Numbered from the stretch's first letter, positions 45,197 to 55,181 are shown. The stretch: 64,000 nucleotides of DNA from Bacteroidales bacterium (GCA_012510445.1 JAAZIA010000022.1:1-64000), one strand, 5' to 3'. Made by a program: numbers and translations. The notes: generated from the letters alone by a model not told the origin.

Positions 45197-46536
45197 TTGT
45201 TTTTGTATCTCATCCATTTCCAAAGTTCTTTCCAGGTAATTTTTTTTCCATACATGAGGATTCCCACTTTGTAAATTTTTGCCGAGAAATGGACAGCAGC
45301 CAGAAAAGTAAGGAATAACAGCAACAAAGAACTGAGCAGTTGCCACAGGGGGACCCCTCCAAACGGCAGCCTGGCAAGCATAACCATAGGAGAGGTAAAA
45401 GGTATGATCGAGGCCCATACAGACAGAGAGCTGTCCGGGTGTTGAAACGTATGCATCATAATAAACAGTCCCAGAATAAGGGGAATGGTAATGGGTAACT
45501 GAAATTGCTGAGTATCTGTTTCTGCATCGGACACAGAACCTATGGCAGCAAACATAGAAGCGTACATTAAGTAGCCGCCAACGAAATACAGACAGAAGCT
45601 TAATAAGAACCTTACTGCATTTATTTGCGACAACGTACTTGCAATGGCTGTGAGCATCCCGTCGCCTGTATCAAAAGAAGCTATGGCACCGGAAAGACCT
45701 CCTTGAAGTTGAGGAGCAGCCTGTCCCATTTCAACAGCTGCGCCTGTACCTACTATGGCCATTACCACCAGTAGAATAATTCCTGTAAGTATGATCCACA
45801 GCAAAAATTGCAACAAGGCCACCAGCGCAATACCAATGATTTTCCCCAACATAAGCTCTACCGGTTTAACAGAAGAAACGATGACTTCTACAATCCTGTT
45901 TGTTTTTTCTTCAATCACACCTCTTATGACCATAGACCCGTACATGAAAATAAACATGTAAATAAGGAAGCTGCTTAAATAAGCTATGGCCATATATACT
46001 TCTGTAATGGTCTCTTTTTCATCTCCTGTTTCTGTCCAGGTAAACACTTTAATAGGAATGTTGGTTTTTATATCTTCAATAATCTCTTCCAGTTGCGGAA
46101 TATTGTAAGAGGACAATTTGCGTTTTTCCACCTCGGCACTTACCTGTCTGGCTATGTACCTCTGGATTTCAGAATCAATTTGCCCCGTACTGTACATTTT
46201 AATATCAGGTACGTGGTTTTCTGTTTCTTCAATAACACATACGGCATGAATATCTTTAGAGTCAAACGTTCTTTTGTATTCTTCTAAATCCCCTATTTCA
46301 TTAAATACAAAGCGGGTATACGTTCCATCTTCCAGAACGGCTTGGCCAATACCCGAGGGGTCCAATACTTCAATGACTTTTTCTCTGGTATCTTTTACAG
46401 CAGTCATAAGTATGGGAACGGCTATTAAAGCCGCCATAAACAAAGGTGTGAGGAAAGTGGCAATGAGGAATGATTTTTTCCTGACCCGAATAATAAACTC
46501 CCTACCAACGATCAGATTAATTTTTTTTAGGTTCAT
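45193..46536 (-). CDS. ABC transporter permease, NatB-like
   Basis: A 447-residue membrane protein of the ABC-2 family: one helix near residues 22-45, a large extracytoplasmic domain (about 46-175), then five or more helices (about 180-425). This is the layout of NatB-type exporters linked to sodium or antibiotic extrusion. It follows natA directly (46536/46537) and precedes the nucleotidase pair. The substrate cannot be read from the sequence. Confidence 0.87.
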   Translation of the reverse strand: MNLKKINLIVGREFIIRVRKKSFLIATFLTPLFMAALIAVPILMTAVKDTREKVIEVLDPSGIGQAVLEDGTYTRFVFNEIGDLEEYKRTFDSKDIHAVCVIEETENHVPDIKMYSTGQIDSEIQRYIARQVSAEVEKRKLSSYNIPQLEEIIEDIKTNIPIKVFTWTETGDEKETITEVYMAIAYLSSFLIYMFIFMYGSMVIRGVIEEKTNRIVEVIVSSVKPVELMLGKIIGIALVALLQFLLWIILTGIILLVVMAIVGTGAAVEMGQAAPQLQGGLSGAIASFDTGDGMLTAIASTLSQINAVRFLLSFCLYFVGGYLMYASMFAAIGSVSDAETDTQQFQLPITIPLILGLFIMMHTFQHPDSSLSVWASIIPFTSPMVMLARLPFGGVPLWQLLSSLLLLFLTFLAAVHFSAKIYKVGILMYGKKITWKELWKWMRYKNK

Positions 46537-47463
46537 TTAATTTCCTCCTTTCTTGTTTACCAGTTTGATGAAAATATCTCTCATACTGGGGATGATTTCA
46601 CTTACGGCAACGATAGTCATATAAGGCATAAGTGCCTCTAGGATTTCATTGGTGCTGTACCCTTTTTGTGGCTCAATAACCATTCGATAGGAACCGTCTT
46701 TTTCCCCATTAGATACAATGGTAAAGGGAGCGTTACTAAACGTAGGTTCTGATACCTGCTCGGTAGCTTTGTATAAAACTTCCAAGTGACTGTCTCCATG
46801 GATTCTACGGATTTCATGTAAGTCTCCTGCCGCAATAAGACGTGCGTTGTCTATCAGAGCAATCTGATCGCACATTTCTTCAACAGACTCCATGTTATGT
46901 GTAGAAAGAATAACAGACGTTCCTTGTTCCCTAAGCCGGCTGATCTCATTGCGTATGACCTCTACGTTAATGGGGTCAAAGCCGCTAAAAGGCTCATCCA
47001 AAATGAGTAACATGGGATTATGCATTACCGTGGTTACAAACTGTACCTTTTGTGCCATTCCTTTTGACAGTTCTGTAATTTTTCTGTTCCACCAGGACTG
47101 TATTTCAAAACGAATAAACCAGGATTTAAGGCTTTCCAGGGCCTTGGCATGCGTCATGCCTTTTAACTTGGCAAGGTACATGGCCTGATCTCCAATCTTC
47201 ATTTTTTTGTACAAACCTCTTTCTTCCGGAAGGTACCCAATGCTATAGACATCTTTGGCAGCCAGTGGGCGCCCATCAAAAAAAACACTTCCGCTATCGG
47301 GTGCAGTTATCTGATTAACAATCCTCAGAAGGGTAGTCTTTCCGGCCCCGTTTGGCCCTAGCAGGCCAAAAATTTTCCCCCGGGGGACCTCAAGGCTCAC
47401 TTTGTCTAAAGCCAAATGTCCTTCAAAACGTTTGACTACATTTTTAGTTGCTAGAATATTCAT
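46537..47463 (-). CDS. ABC transporter ATP-binding protein, NatA-like
   Basis: A 308-residue ATPase: Walker A GLLGPNGAGKTTLLRIV, signature-like ELSKGMAQKVQFVTTV, Walker B LLILDEPFSGFDPINVEVI, H-loop LSTHNMESVEEM, and a C-terminal extension typical of drug or sodium exporters. ATG 47463 is chosen because the upstream in-frame start (47505) lies before a -7 box (47468-47475) that ends only 4 bp before this ATG. Pairs with the following permease. Confidence 0.92.
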   Translation of the reverse strand: MNILATKNVVKRFEGHLALDKVSLEVPRGKIFGLLGPNGAGKTTLLRIVNQITAPDSGSVFFDGRPLAAKDVYSIGYLPEERGLYKKMKIGDQAMYLAKLKGMTHAKALESLKSWFIRFEIQSWWNRKITELSKGMAQKVQFVTTVMHNPMLLILDEPFSGFDPINVEVIRNEISRLREQGTSVILSTHNMESVEEMCDQIALIDNARLIAAGDLHEIRRIHGDSHLEVLYKATEQVSEPTFSNAPFTIVSNGEKDGSYRMVIEPQKGYSTNEILEALMPYMTIVAVSEIIPSMRDIFIKLVNKKGGN

Positions 47464-47467
47464 GAAA

Positions 47468-47475
47468 CAAATATA
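47468..47475 (-). promoter_or_regulatory. -7 promoter element abutting the natA start
   Basis: TATATTTG on the minus strand, then TTTC, then the natA ATG: a 4-bp gap, predicting a leaderless mRNA. A TTG lies 15 bp further upstream, slightly close for a -33. Confidence 0.55.
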
Positions 47476-47489
47476 GAAAAAAAAGCTGC

Positions 47490-48236
47490 TCAATGCAGAT
47501 ACCATCCAATTTTACGAGCTTGCTCTGTGCTTAAGATTCCGTCACGAACCAGGTGTTCTAAAGAACAGGAGTCGGGTCCAATGGATTCTCGATACCTTAC
47601 AATACATCGGGCCAAGTATCTACCAATGTATAGGTGGTTTGCCAGGCGGTCTTCGCTTGCCGTTTTTAAATCCAGTTTCTTTATAAAAGAGGTGTCTGTA
47701 AACACATGGTCATAGAAGCCCTCTAGGCGTTCTGTGTCAAATCCCTTAATTTCAAGAAGTTGTTCAGGAACCGCAAATCCTCCCAATCGCGCCCGGTATT
47801 CCAGGATTTTGGTGGCATAATAAGGGCCAATACCATACAATGTTACCAGCTCTGCACTGTCTGCCGTGTTGAGCTCAACCCCCATGGGAGTATGCAAGCG
47901 ATAGGTAGTCAACTGCTTAACGTGTTGTTTATTTTCAACGTGTTGCTCCTTTTCCCGGAAGGCAGAGCTTTCTGTCGGTTGTCGTGCAAGTTTTCTTTCC
48001 GGGCTAGGTGCAGACTGTTTTGCAGGCTTAAGAGCAGGGTGTTCTTGTGCCGGGCTGTCTTCGAATTCATCGTTTTGCCGGTGGTACAGAGAAAAAACAT
48101 TTTCTTCCTGTTCCCGGAGCTTAACCCTCTCGTTATGAATTTGTCTTACAATAATTCGTAATAGAAGCAGGATTAGAATACCTGCAATCCCTGATGCATG
48201 AATAAGATACTTGTGTCTATTGCTCTTTTTTTTCAT
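47490..48236 (-). CDS. ComEA-type helix-hairpin-helix membrane protein
   Basis: A 248-residue protein: one membrane helix (about 12-30), a charged Gln/Glu/Lys-rich linker (about 35-110), and a C-terminal domain with helix-hairpin-helix motifs (ELNTADSAELVTLYGIGPYYATKILEYRARLGGF, then KGFDTERLEGF, and a second DNA-binding-like unit). Similar proteins bind double-stranded DNA; ComEA does so in transformation. dprA is also present at 61 kb, so DNA uptake is possible, but the other com genes are not here. Overlaps rsmI by 20 bp. Confidence 0.8.
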   Translation of the reverse strand: MKKKSNRHKYLIHASGIAGILILLLLRIIVRQIHNERVKLREQEENVFSLYHRQNDEFEDSPAQEHPALKPAKQSAPSPERKLARQPTESSAFREKEQHVENKQHVKQLTTYRLHTPMGVELNTADSAELVTLYGIGPYYATKILEYRARLGGFAVPEQLLEIKGFDTERLEGFYDHVFTDTSFIKKLDLKTASEDRLANHLYIGRYLARCIVRYRESIGPDSCSLEHLVRDGILSTEQARKIGWYLH

Positions 48237-48912
48237 CCTTTCCTCTACCTTTCAGCACAATGACTATTTCTCCTTTTGGAGGGTTCTCTTTAAACCAATT
48301 ACAGAGATGATCCAAGGAACCCCTTATGTTTTCTTCGTATATTTTTGTCAGTTCACGACAAACAACTGCCTGACGGTCTTTGCCTAAAACCGGAATCAGT
48401 TGTTCTATAGTTTTTAATAACCGATGAGGCGATTCGTACAAAATTACAGTTCGTGTTTCGTCTGCCAATGACCGGATTCGGGCATTCCTTCCTTTTTTGA
48501 GCGGAAGAAACCCTTCAAAACAGAAACGATCTGTTGGGAAACCGCTGTTTACCAGCGCCGGGATAAGGGCTGTAGCTCCCGGAAGACACTCTATTTCTAT
48601 GCCGGCATCCAGACACTTCCTTACTAAAAGAAAACCCGGATCTGAGATCCCCGGGGTTCCGGCATCGCTAATCAGGGCTATCTGTGTACCGTCTTGTATT
48701 TTTTTAAGAATGGAAGTAATTCGTTTGTGTTCATTAAAGGTGTGGTAGGACTCCATGGGGGTGTCTATAGCATGTTTTTTCAGAAGAGTACCACTGGTAC
48801 GCGTATCTTCTGCTAAAATCAGGTCTGCCTTTTTCAGCATCCTGATGGCACGCAAGGTTATGTCTTCCAAATTCCCTATGGGAGTAGGTATTATAATAAG
48901 CTTAGAACACAT
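48217..48912 (-). CDS. rsmI: 16S rRNA 2'-O-ribose C1402 methyltransferase RsmI
   Basis: SAM-dependent methyltransferase of the tetrapyrrole-methylase fold (231 residues). N-terminal IIIPTPIGNLEDITLRAIRMLKKADLILAEDTRTS, loop ISDAGTPGISDPGFLLV, CLPGATALIPALVNSGFPTDRFCFEGFLP and ILYESPHRL are family-specific. Modifies C1402 at the decoding site. Overlaps the repeat protein upstream and the ComEA-like gene downstream. Confidence 0.94.
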   Translation of the reverse strand: MCSKLIIIPTPIGNLEDITLRAIRMLKKADLILAEDTRTSGTLLKKHAIDTPMESYHTFNEHKRITSILKKIQDGTQIALISDAGTPGISDPGFLLVRKCLDAGIEIECLPGATALIPALVNSGFPTDRFCFEGFLPLKKGRNARIRSLADETRTVILYESPHRLLKTIEQLIPVLGKDRQAVVCRELTKIYEENIRGSLDHLCNWFKENPPKGEIVIVLKGRGKDEKKEQ

Positions 48913-49426
48913 CTTTCAGTAATGTAAGAAATTTTTGTACGGCAGGTGAAAACAACTCCCAGTTGGGAAAAACCTCGGCCAGGTAAGTTTCTGCTTGCTG
49001 CAAATTTTCCAAAGACTGCAGGTGGTCTAAAGTGGATTCGTATAGTTCTGTATTCTCCGAGAATAGTACTTTGACGTATAAAAACTTATCATTCAGAGGA
49101 ATGGCATCTTTCAGACGGCCTTTGTTCTTGTTTTTAGCCAACGAATCGGCCACGGTAGGACGATGTGCCATAGAAGCAAACAAATCCCCAACTACTGCAG
49201 GTTCGGTAGCTGCTACAGGTTCGGCAGCTACTACAGGTTCGGCAACTATTACAGGTTCGGCAGCTACTACAGGTTTGGCAGCTACTGCAGGTTTAACTAC
49301 TTCTGCAGGCTCAACCAGCACTTCAAGCTCGAATTCCTGTTCGGTAGAAGCTCTGTAAAGAGTGTCTATTTTTTGCTCTAATTGGCGGAGCATTTCTTTT
49401 ATTTCACGGTATTCCTTTTCTTTCAC
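48902..49426 (-). CDS. Uncharacterised protein with an 18-bp repeat linker
   Basis: A 174-residue protein. The N-terminal about 35 residues are charged and coiled-coil-like. A repetitive linker (about 37-79) of Ala/Val/Pro/Glu units (VAAEPV) comes from seven imperfect 18-bp tandem repeats at 49192-49317. The C-terminal part (about 105-170, LKDAIPLNDKFLYVKVLFSENTELYESTLDHLQSLENLQQAETYL) resembles a short conserved Bacteroidota domain of unknown function. No signal peptide or membrane helix, so cytoplasmic. I cannot assign a function. The number of repeats may vary between strains. Confidence 0.75.
   Translation of the reverse strand: MKEKEYREIKEMLRQLEQKIDTLYRASTEQEFELEVLVEPAEVVKPAVAAKPVVAAEPVIVAEPVVAAEPVAATEPAVVGDLFASMAHRPTVADSLAKNKNKGRLKDAIPLNDKFLYVKVLFSENTELYESTLDHLQSLENLQQAETYLAEVFPNWELFSPAVQKFLTLLKDVF
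49192..49317. repeat. 18-bp tandem repeat, seven copies
   Basis: Seven adjacent 18-bp units (49192, 49210, 49228, 49246, 49264, 49282, 49300), each a variant of CTACTACAGGTTCGGCAG on the plus strand. They lie in frame within a coding sequence on the minus strand and add six residues per unit. The middle units are the most alike; the last two have drifted. Confidence 0.9.
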
Positions 49427-49437
49427 TACTTACATAT

Positions 49438-50148
49438 TTATTGCGGAATAAAACGATAAACAATTTCTCCCGGTTGTAGGGGAGGTGCCTGTTCCGAGGC
49501 TGTAAAACGGCTTTGACGTGCAGCGCGTAAGGCAAATTCCTGGAGGCACCTGTCTTGCGACGAGAAATCTTGCAGAATGGCCACTTTTTTTACGAAACCT
49601 CTTCTGTCAACCTGGATGGCAACGGTTACGTCTCCTCCGCCCAGGCATTTGTACACAGGTATGGGTAGGCTAGTGGCTTTACGTCCTTCCAGAGAATATT
49701 CAAGTACGGCAGGGCCGGTATAAGGGTCTTCACGGGTCTGTTCCTCTTTGTCTTTATGTGCAGCCACCGCTTCTGTGCCCCTTTGTTCTTCCACTTCTTT
49801 TCTGGCAGCATCCAATCGCTTTTGCAACTCCTCGGCCTCTTTATACACTTGGCTCGGGTCTCTGTGTCTGTCGTCCCTTAGCATACGGTTTCGCAGGGTA
49901 GCATCTACCGGTACGTTTCTGGTCTGACTCTGAATTTCAGAAATCAGCTGGTCAAGCCCTTCACTGATTTCTGCTCTCATTTGTTCCCTGCGTTGTGTAG
50001 CTTCCCATTCTTCTTGTGGAGTAAAATCCAAAACAAAGGTGGATTCTTTCCTTACCAAAGACGAGATCTGTAATACCAGGAAAACAATAAGTATGATCAG
50101 ATGTATTATGACGGTAAGGTAAATTCCTGTCTTTGTTTCTTTTTTCAT
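49438..50148 (-). CDS. TonB-like envelope protein
   Basis: A 236-residue protein with one N-terminal membrane helix (about 9-30), a charged helical region (about 45-140), and a C-terminal TonB-like domain (about 165-235: VAIQVDRRGFVKKVAILQDFSSQDRCLQEFALRAARQSRFTAS, IVYRFIPQ). It resembles TonB in layout but lacks the Pro-rich spacer. In related genomes a similar gene sits next to udk. Function unknown; envelope energy coupling is possible but unproven. Confidence 0.68.
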   Translation of the reverse strand: MKKETKTGIYLTVIIHLIILIVFLVLQISSLVRKESTFVLDFTPQEEWEATQRREQMRAEISEGLDQLISEIQSQTRNVPVDATLRNRMLRDDRHRDPSQVYKEAEELQKRLDAARKEVEEQRGTEAVAAHKDKEEQTREDPYTGPAVLEYSLEGRKATSLPIPVYKCLGGGDVTVAIQVDRRGFVKKVAILQDFSSQDRCLQEFALRAARQSRFTASEQAPPLQPGEIVYRFIPQ

Positions 50149-50158
50149 TGCAGAAATT

Positions 50159-50773
50159 TTATTTGGAGCGCAGGACTTGTTCTATGGCAGAAATAAGCAT
50201 TTTAATGGCGACCTTGTTGTGTCCTCCCTGAGGGATGATAATATCTGCGTATCGTTTGGTGGGTTCAATAAATTGCAGGTGCATGGGTTTGACTGTTTTC
50301 TCGTATCTTTCCAGTACTTTGTTTACAGATCTGCCTCTTTCTATAATGTCCCTGGTTATGACCCTCGAAAGCCTGTCGTCCGGATCTGCATCTACGTAAA
50401 CTTTCATGTCCAGGCAATCGCGTAGCGGCGGGTCTGTAAAGATTAGGATTCCTTCCACAATAATAACGTGGGTAGGGGTAATGTGGATGGTATCTTTAGA
50501 ACGAGTACAAGTAATGTAAGAGTACATGGGCTGTTCTATGGGTTTCCCGGCCTTAAGGCTCTGCAGGTGTTTTACCATAAGTTCCCAATCTATGGACTGA
50601 GGGTGGTCAAAGTTCAATTCCTGCCTCTTTTCCAGGGGCAGATGCGAGTTGTCTTTATAATAAGAATCTTGTGGTATTACGGTAACCTGATTTTTATCAA
50701 GGCTTTCTAAGATTTTATTTACAACCGTTGTTTTTCCTGAACCGGTTCCACCGGCTATACCAATAACCAACAT
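50159..50773 (-). CDS. udk: Uridine kinase
   Basis: Phosphorylates uridine and cytidine (204 residues). P-loop GIAGGTGSGKTTVVNKIL; VIPQDSYYKDNSHLPLEKRQELNFDHPQSIDW; RVITRDIIERGRSVNKVLERY and IIPQGGHNKVAIKMLI are standard. The ATG is 2 bp after the asnS stop; cotranscribed in the ahcY-asnS-udk series. Confidence 0.96.
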   Translation of the reverse strand: MLVIGIAGGTGSGKTTVVNKILESLDKNQVTVIPQDSYYKDNSHLPLEKRQELNFDHPQSIDWELMVKHLQSLKAGKPIEQPMYSYITCTRSKDTIHITPTHVIIVEGILIFTDPPLRDCLDMKVYVDADPDDRLSRVITRDIIERGRSVNKVLERYEKTVKPMHLQFIEPTKRYADIIIPQGGHNKVAIKMLISAIEQVLRSK

Positions 50774-50775
50774 AA

Positions 50776-52167
50776 TTAAAATTCTGCAGATTTAGGGGTT
50801 CTTGGGAAAGGAATAACGTCCCGTATATTAGCCATTCCTGTAACAAAAAGGAGCAAGCGCTCAAAGCCGAGTCCAAAACCGGAGTGTGGAGCCGTTCCAA
50901 ACCGACGTGTATCCAGGTACCAGTCCAGGGTGTCTTCTAAAAGGCCCATTTCCTTAATCCTGCGCCTCTGTATGTCCAGGTTTTCTTCTCTTTGTGAACC
51001 TCCAATAATTTCTCCAATTTTGGGGAAAAGAACGTCCATGGCTCGTACCGTTTTTCCGTCTTCGTTTTCTTTCATATAAAACGCCTTAATTTCTTTAGGG
51101 TAATCGGTAAGGATTACAGGGCGTTTAAAGTGTTTTTCTACCAAGTACCTTTCATGTTCGCTATGCAAGTCCACTCCCCAGGAAACAGGGAATTCAAAGT
51201 TTTCTTTGCTTTGCATAAGTATAGTAACGCCTTCTGTATAGGTAAGGCGGGCAAACTCCGTATTACAAACGCCTTCCAGCCTGTTGATAAGGTCTTTATC
51301 TACTCTTTGGTTTAAAAACTGAAGGTCTGATTGACAATGTTCCAAAGCGTAACGTACCAAGTATTTGATAAAGTCTTCTGCCAGGTCCATGTTTTCGTGG
51401 ATGTCGTAAAAAGCCATTTCCGGCTCTATCATCCAGAATTCGGCAAGGTGCCTGGGAGTATTGCTGTTTTCTGCACGGAAAGTAGGACCAAAAGTATACA
51501 CTTGCCCCAGTGCCATAGCACCCAACTCTCCCTCCAACTGTCCGCTAACAGTCAAGCTTGTCAGTTTTCCAAAGAAATCCTGTGAGTAATCTACCTTCCC
51601 GTCTTTTCCTTTGGGCGGATTGTTCAGATCTAACGTGGTCACCTGAAACATGGCTCCGGCCCCTTCGCAGTCAGAGGCTGTGATGATGGGCGTATGGATG
51701 TATACAAAACCTTTATCGTTAAAATACTTGTGAATGGCATAAGCCATGGCGTGACGTATTCTAAAGATACATCCAAACGTATTGGTTCGGGGCCTTAAAT
51801 GGGCGATTTCTCTAAGAAACTCCATGCTGTGTCCCTTTTTTTGCAAGGGATATGTATGAGGGTCTGCTGTTCCGTACACTTCTAATTCCTGAGCGTTGAT
51901 CTCTACAGACTGACCGGCTGCGGGAGAATCAACCAGCATACCCCGGACCCTTATACAAGCTCCGGTAGTAACGGGTCGCAGCTGATCCTCTGTGAAATCT
52001 TTCATATCACATACTATTTGTACGTTGTGAACGGTAGAACCGTCATTGAGGGCTATAAAGGTGATGTTTTTAATACCTCTTTTTGTTCGTACCCATCCTT
52101 TAACTTGCACAGGGTTTCCGGCCTGCATTTGCAGGACGTCTTTAATTTTGGTCCGTGATTTTGTCAT
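50776..52167 (-). CDS. asnS: Asparaginyl-tRNA synthetase
   Basis: Charges tRNA-Asn (463 residues), whose gene lies at 2.0 kb. N-terminal OB anticodon domain ([25 protein letters not shown]) and class II catalytic domain: motif 2 region [28 protein letters not shown], and motif 3 [33 protein letters not shown] 52167, 2 bp after the ahcY stop, is preferred to a TTG two codons earlier. With a dedicated AsnRS, the amidotransferase route to Asn-tRNA is not required. Confidence 0.94.
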   Translation of the reverse strand: MTKSRTKIKDVLQMQAGNPVQVKGWVRTKRGIKNITFIALNDGSTVHNVQIVCDMKDFTEDQLRPVTTGACIRVRGMLVDSPAAGQSVEINAQELEVYGTADPHTYPLQKKGHSMEFLREIAHLRPRTNTFGCIFRIRHAMAYAIHKYFNDKGFVYIHTPIITASDCEGAGAMFQVTTLDLNNPPKGKDGKVDYSQDFFGKLTSLTVSGQLEGELGAMALGQVYTFGPTFRAENSNTPRHLAEFWMIEPEMAFYDIHENMDLAEDFIKYLVRYALEHCQSDLQFLNQRVDKDLINRLEGVCNTEFARLTYTEGVTILMQSKENFEFPVSWGVDLHSEHERYLVEKHFKRPVILTDYPKEIKAFYMKENEDGKTVRAMDVLFPKIGEIIGGSQREENLDIQRRRIKEMGLLEDTLDWYLDTRRFGTAPHSGFGLGFERLLLFVTGMANIRDVIPFPRTPKSAEF

Positions 52168-52169
52168 AA

Positions 52170-53564
52170 TCAATATCTGTAAAAATCGGGTTTGTAAGGT
52201 CCTTCTTTAGAGAACCCAATGTATTTTGCTTGTTTATCTGTCATGGCGGTCAGTTCTACCCCCAAGTAATCCAGGTGCAGTCGTGCCACTTCCTCGTCTA
52301 ATTTTTTTGGAAGCAGGTACACTCCTGTTTTAAAAGGTTCTGTCCAAAGGCTTATTTGTGCCAGTACCTGATTGGTAAACGAAGTACTCATGACAAAAGA
52401 AGGATGTCCTGTGGCGCATCCCAGGTTTACGAGCCTGCCTTCTGCCAGAAGCAGGATGGAGTGTCCGTCCGGAAAGGTGAATTTATCTACCTGCGGCTTT
52501 ATGGTGGTTCTTTTTATACCCGGGTATGCCAGCAGTCCGTCTACCTGTATTTCGTTATCAAAGTGACCTATGTTGCACACAATGGAATTGTCTCTCATGG
52601 CAGCCATATGTTCTGTGGTAATTACGTCGCAGTTACCTGTGGCCGTAACAAAAATACGGCCTTCTTCCAGACAGTTTTCCAGCTTACGTACTTCAAAACC
52701 TTCTACAGAAGCTTGTAAAGCACATATGGGATCCACCTCTGTAACAAGTACCCTGGCCCCGTACGAACGCATGCTCCTGGCACATCCTTTTCCTACGTCT
52801 CCGTAACCGCACACCACCACCACCTTTCCTCCCAGCATTACGTCTGTGGCACGTTTTATACCGTCTGCCAAAGATTCCTGACATCCGTACAAGTTGTCAA
52901 ACTTAGATTTTGTTACAGAATCGTTTACATTAATGGCCGGGAAGAGCAATTCTCCCTTTTCAAACATTTGGTACAACCTGTGTACTCCGGTAGTTGTTTC
53001 TTCACTCACCCCTTTTATTTCAGCTGCCATACGGGTCCACATCCCGGGATTATCCCGTAATGTGCCTTTCAGCAGAGCGGCAATGGCTCTTTCTTCTGTG
53101 TTATTATTTAATTTTTCTAATATAGAAGGATCCTTTTCTGCCTGTACTCCTTTGTGAACCAAAAGAGTGGCATCTCCTCCGTCATCAACTATCAAATGAG
53201 GGCCAAGCCCTCCGGGGAAGGAAAGCGCCTGCAGGGTGCTCCACCAGTATTCTTCAATTGTTTCGCCTTTCCAGGCAAACACAGGAATACCGGCTTCTGC
53301 AATGGCCGCGGCAGCATGGTCTTGGGTAGAAAAAATATTACAAGAGGCCCAGCGTACGTCTGCACCTAAAAGGGTAAGGGTTTCAATAAGAACGGCAGTT
53401 TGTATGGTCATGTGCAAGCTTCCGGTAATTCTGGATCCTTGTAAAGGTTTCTGATTTTTGTAACGTTTACGCAAAGCCATAAGTCCCGGCATTTCCTGCT
53501 CTGCCAGTAAAATTTCTTCTCTTCCAAAACTTGCCAGTTTCAGGTCTTTTATTTTATAATCCAT
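52170..53564 (-). CDS. ahcY: Adenosylhomocysteinase
   Basis: Hydrolyses S-adenosylhomocysteine to adenosine and homocysteine (464 residues), removing the product of SAM-dependent methylases such as RsmI. Motifs: [30 protein letters not shown], and NAD-binding [24 protein letters not shown] 53564 ([18 protein letters not shown]) is the start; an earlier TTG (53582) lies within a -7 box. The enzyme heads the ahcY-asnS-udk cluster. Confidence 0.95.
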   Translation of the reverse strand: MDYKIKDLKLASFGREEILLAEQEMPGLMALRKRYKNQKPLQGSRITGSLHMTIQTAVLIETLTLLGADVRWASCNIFSTQDHAAAAIAEAGIPVFAWKGETIEEYWWSTLQALSFPGGLGPHLIVDDGGDATLLVHKGVQAEKDPSILEKLNNNTEERAIAALLKGTLRDNPGMWTRMAAEIKGVSEETTTGVHRLYQMFEKGELLFPAINVNDSVTKSKFDNLYGCQESLADGIKRATDVMLGGKVVVVCGYGDVGKGCARSMRSYGARVLVTEVDPICALQASVEGFEVRKLENCLEEGRIFVTATGNCDVITTEHMAAMRDNSIVCNIGHFDNEIQVDGLLAYPGIKRTTIKPQVDKFTFPDGHSILLLAEGRLVNLGCATGHPSFVMSTSFTNQVLAQISLWTEPFKTGVYLLPKKLDEEVARLHLDYLGVELTAMTDKQAKYIGFSKEGPYKPDFYRY

Positions 53565-53579
53565 TGTCTTTACTTTTTG

Positions 53580-53587
53580 CAAAGTTA
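53580..53587 (-). promoter_or_regulatory. -7 promoter element for ahcY-asnS-udk
   Basis: TAACTTTG on the minus strand, 15 bp before the ahcY ATG. No SAH or SAM riboswitch can fit in this short leader. Confidence 0.55.
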
Positions 53588-53605
53588 AGCAAAAAGAAAC
53601 AGGTC

Positions 53606-54373
53606 TTAAAAACGCAAAGCTTCCTTAAGAGCAATATATCCTGTAGCGCTAATTCGAATGGATTCACCGTTTGTAAGAAAGAGGTATTGTTGCTGACCGC
53701 ACCGTTCCAAACGGCTTATCTTAGAGATGTTTACAATAAAGGACCTATGCACCCTCACAAACTGCGAAGCCGGTAGGGTTTCCTGCAGATGTTTCATGGT
53801 CTCTTCTTTAAGCCAGAAACCTTCTTCGGTTACCAGACGAACGTAATCTCCGTCTGCCCGGATAAAAAGCAGGTCTGTTGTGGGAATTACACGTATTCCA
53901 CTGCCCGAGCGAACCAATATATTTTCCGGTGCGTTGTTGGATTGTGTGCTTGTTTCGGGTACCGGAGGAGGGGTTTGTTCTTGAAAGTTTTCCCTGAGGG
54001 TTTTCTTCCGGAATGTAAATAACAAACACATCAGGAAGGTGAAGAAGAAGCGTAACGGAAGGGTGGGAAGGTACAGGTGAAAAACCTCGGCATCTAACAT
54101 CAAATAGAGGGCCAGAGGAGGAATGCCGGCAACGCCTATGAAAAAAAGCAGCAGTTGCACAAAATCGGGCATGCCATACTCATGCATGCTTAGGGTAAAA
54201 AAGCCGAGGAGGAACAGGCTTAAAGCCAAAGCTAAAGCATCTGCAAGCATAAGTAAAGGGGGGAGGGATAGCAAGAAACCGGGCAAAAAAGCGGCCGGAA
54301 ATGCCAATAAGAGGATGGCACCTCCGGTTAATGCCCTATTGTATTTACCTAATCTCGGCACCGCCAAAAACAC
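53606..54373 (-). CDS. LytTR-domain membrane DNA-binding protein
   Basis: A 255-residue protein: four membrane helices (about 14-125), a Pro/Gln-rich linker (about 126-150), and a LytTR DNA-binding domain (about 152-253: [46 protein letters not shown]). LytTR proteins usually carry a receiver domain; this one is instead membrane-anchored, so a membrane signal may act directly. Overlaps the LiaF-like gene by 29 bp, suggesting a shared envelope-stress function. Confidence 0.82.
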   Translation of the reverse strand: MFLAVPRLGKYNRALTGGAILLLAFPAAFLPGFLLSLPPLLMLADALALALSLFLLGFFTLSMHEYGMPDFVQLLLFFIGVAGIPPLALYLMLDAEVFHLYLPTLPLRFFFTFLMCLLFTFRKKTLRENFQEQTPPPVPETSTQSNNAPENILVRSGSGIRVIPTTDLLFIRADGDYVRLVTEEGFWLKEETMKHLQETLPASQFVRVHRSFIVNISKISRLERCGQQQYLFLTNGESIRISATGYIALKEALRF

Positions 54374-55154
54374 ATTCTACTTTAATAACCAACTTGGAGT
54401 AGGTATCTGTGACCTCTGTATAGGGTCTTCTGTCTTTACAGTCTCCAAAAACACATTCGCTCCGCAGCTCTATGTTCCAATGGGGAGGTACGTACAGCGT
54501 GATTCCGCCAAATACAGCAGAAAGCTTTAAAACAGAGACACCTTCTTGCAGGTTGGTTTTTCTTAAATCCAAAGTTATGCCTCCAAATACTGTTTCAATT
54601 TCGCCTCCACGAAACTCCGATTCCAAAAAAACATTTTCGGCTCCTCTGAAAACCTGAGAATAATAAACGTAGCCGTCTTTGCTCCGGCTGAAACTCCGGG
54701 AGGCGTGTCTGTAGGGATGGTATTCCTGATTTTTGTAGTGGCAACTCTCGCTTCTGGAACGAACAAAAATAAGCAGACCAATGGCTACTAACAGGAGTGG
54801 CCACATGTTTTTCCAGCTAAAATACGTTAACCACTTCCAATCAGACAGAAAAGGCAATCCTCCCAGCCTGGGGAGCAGGAAAAACAATCCGATAAACAGC
54901 AAGACAATGCCTTGCGTTTTCTGTTTCTGTATTAGCGAGAAAATCCCTATGGCTATCAACAACATTTGCCATGAAAGCAAGATGCGGCGCAAACCAAAAG
55001 AAATCCAGCCTGTATAAGATAAAAATAAAATAAGGCCTGCAGCTACAAAAGCCAGGCCTACAAAAACACCACCGGGGAAACGGTTTCTGTTCTCTCCCGG
55101 CTCATGAAAGTCCATGTTTCTGAAGTCGTGTTCCTGGTTGTCTAAAATTTCCAT
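54345..55154 (-). CDS. LiaF-like/DUF5668 membrane protein
   Basis: A 269-residue protein: acidic N terminus, four membrane helices (about 28-135; the DUF5668 pattern VGLAFVAAGLILFL and PLLLVAIGLLIFV), then a C-terminal beta-rich domain (about 165-268) with repeated VFGGITLDLR/AVFGGITLYVPP/VFGDC motifs, as in LiaF-type cell-wall stress proteins. ATG 55154 is chosen since a longer start (55184) overlaps a -7 box. Pairs with the LytTR gene, an arrangement resembling a cell-envelope stress sensor-regulator. Confidence 0.82.
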   Translation of the reverse strand: MEILDNQEHDFRNMDFHEPGENRNRFPGGVFVGLAFVAAGLILFLSYTGWISFGLRRILLSWQMLLIAIGIFSLIQKQKTQGIVLLFIGLFFLLPRLGGLPFLSDWKWLTYFSWKNMWPLLLVAIGLLIFVRSRSESCHYKNQEYHPYRHASRSFSRSKDGYVYYSQVFRGAENVFLESEFRGGEIETVFGGITLDLRKTNLQEGVSVLKLSAVFGGITLYVPPHWNIELRSECVFGDCKDRRPYTEVTDTYSKLVIKVECVFGGAEIR

Positions 55155-55181
55155 ATCAATAAGGATTACTATGTATGGACA

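Noticed and set aside
49192-49317. Possible CRISPR-like repeats
   Set aside because: Units are contiguous 18-bp tandem repeats without spacers and lie in frame in a coding sequence.
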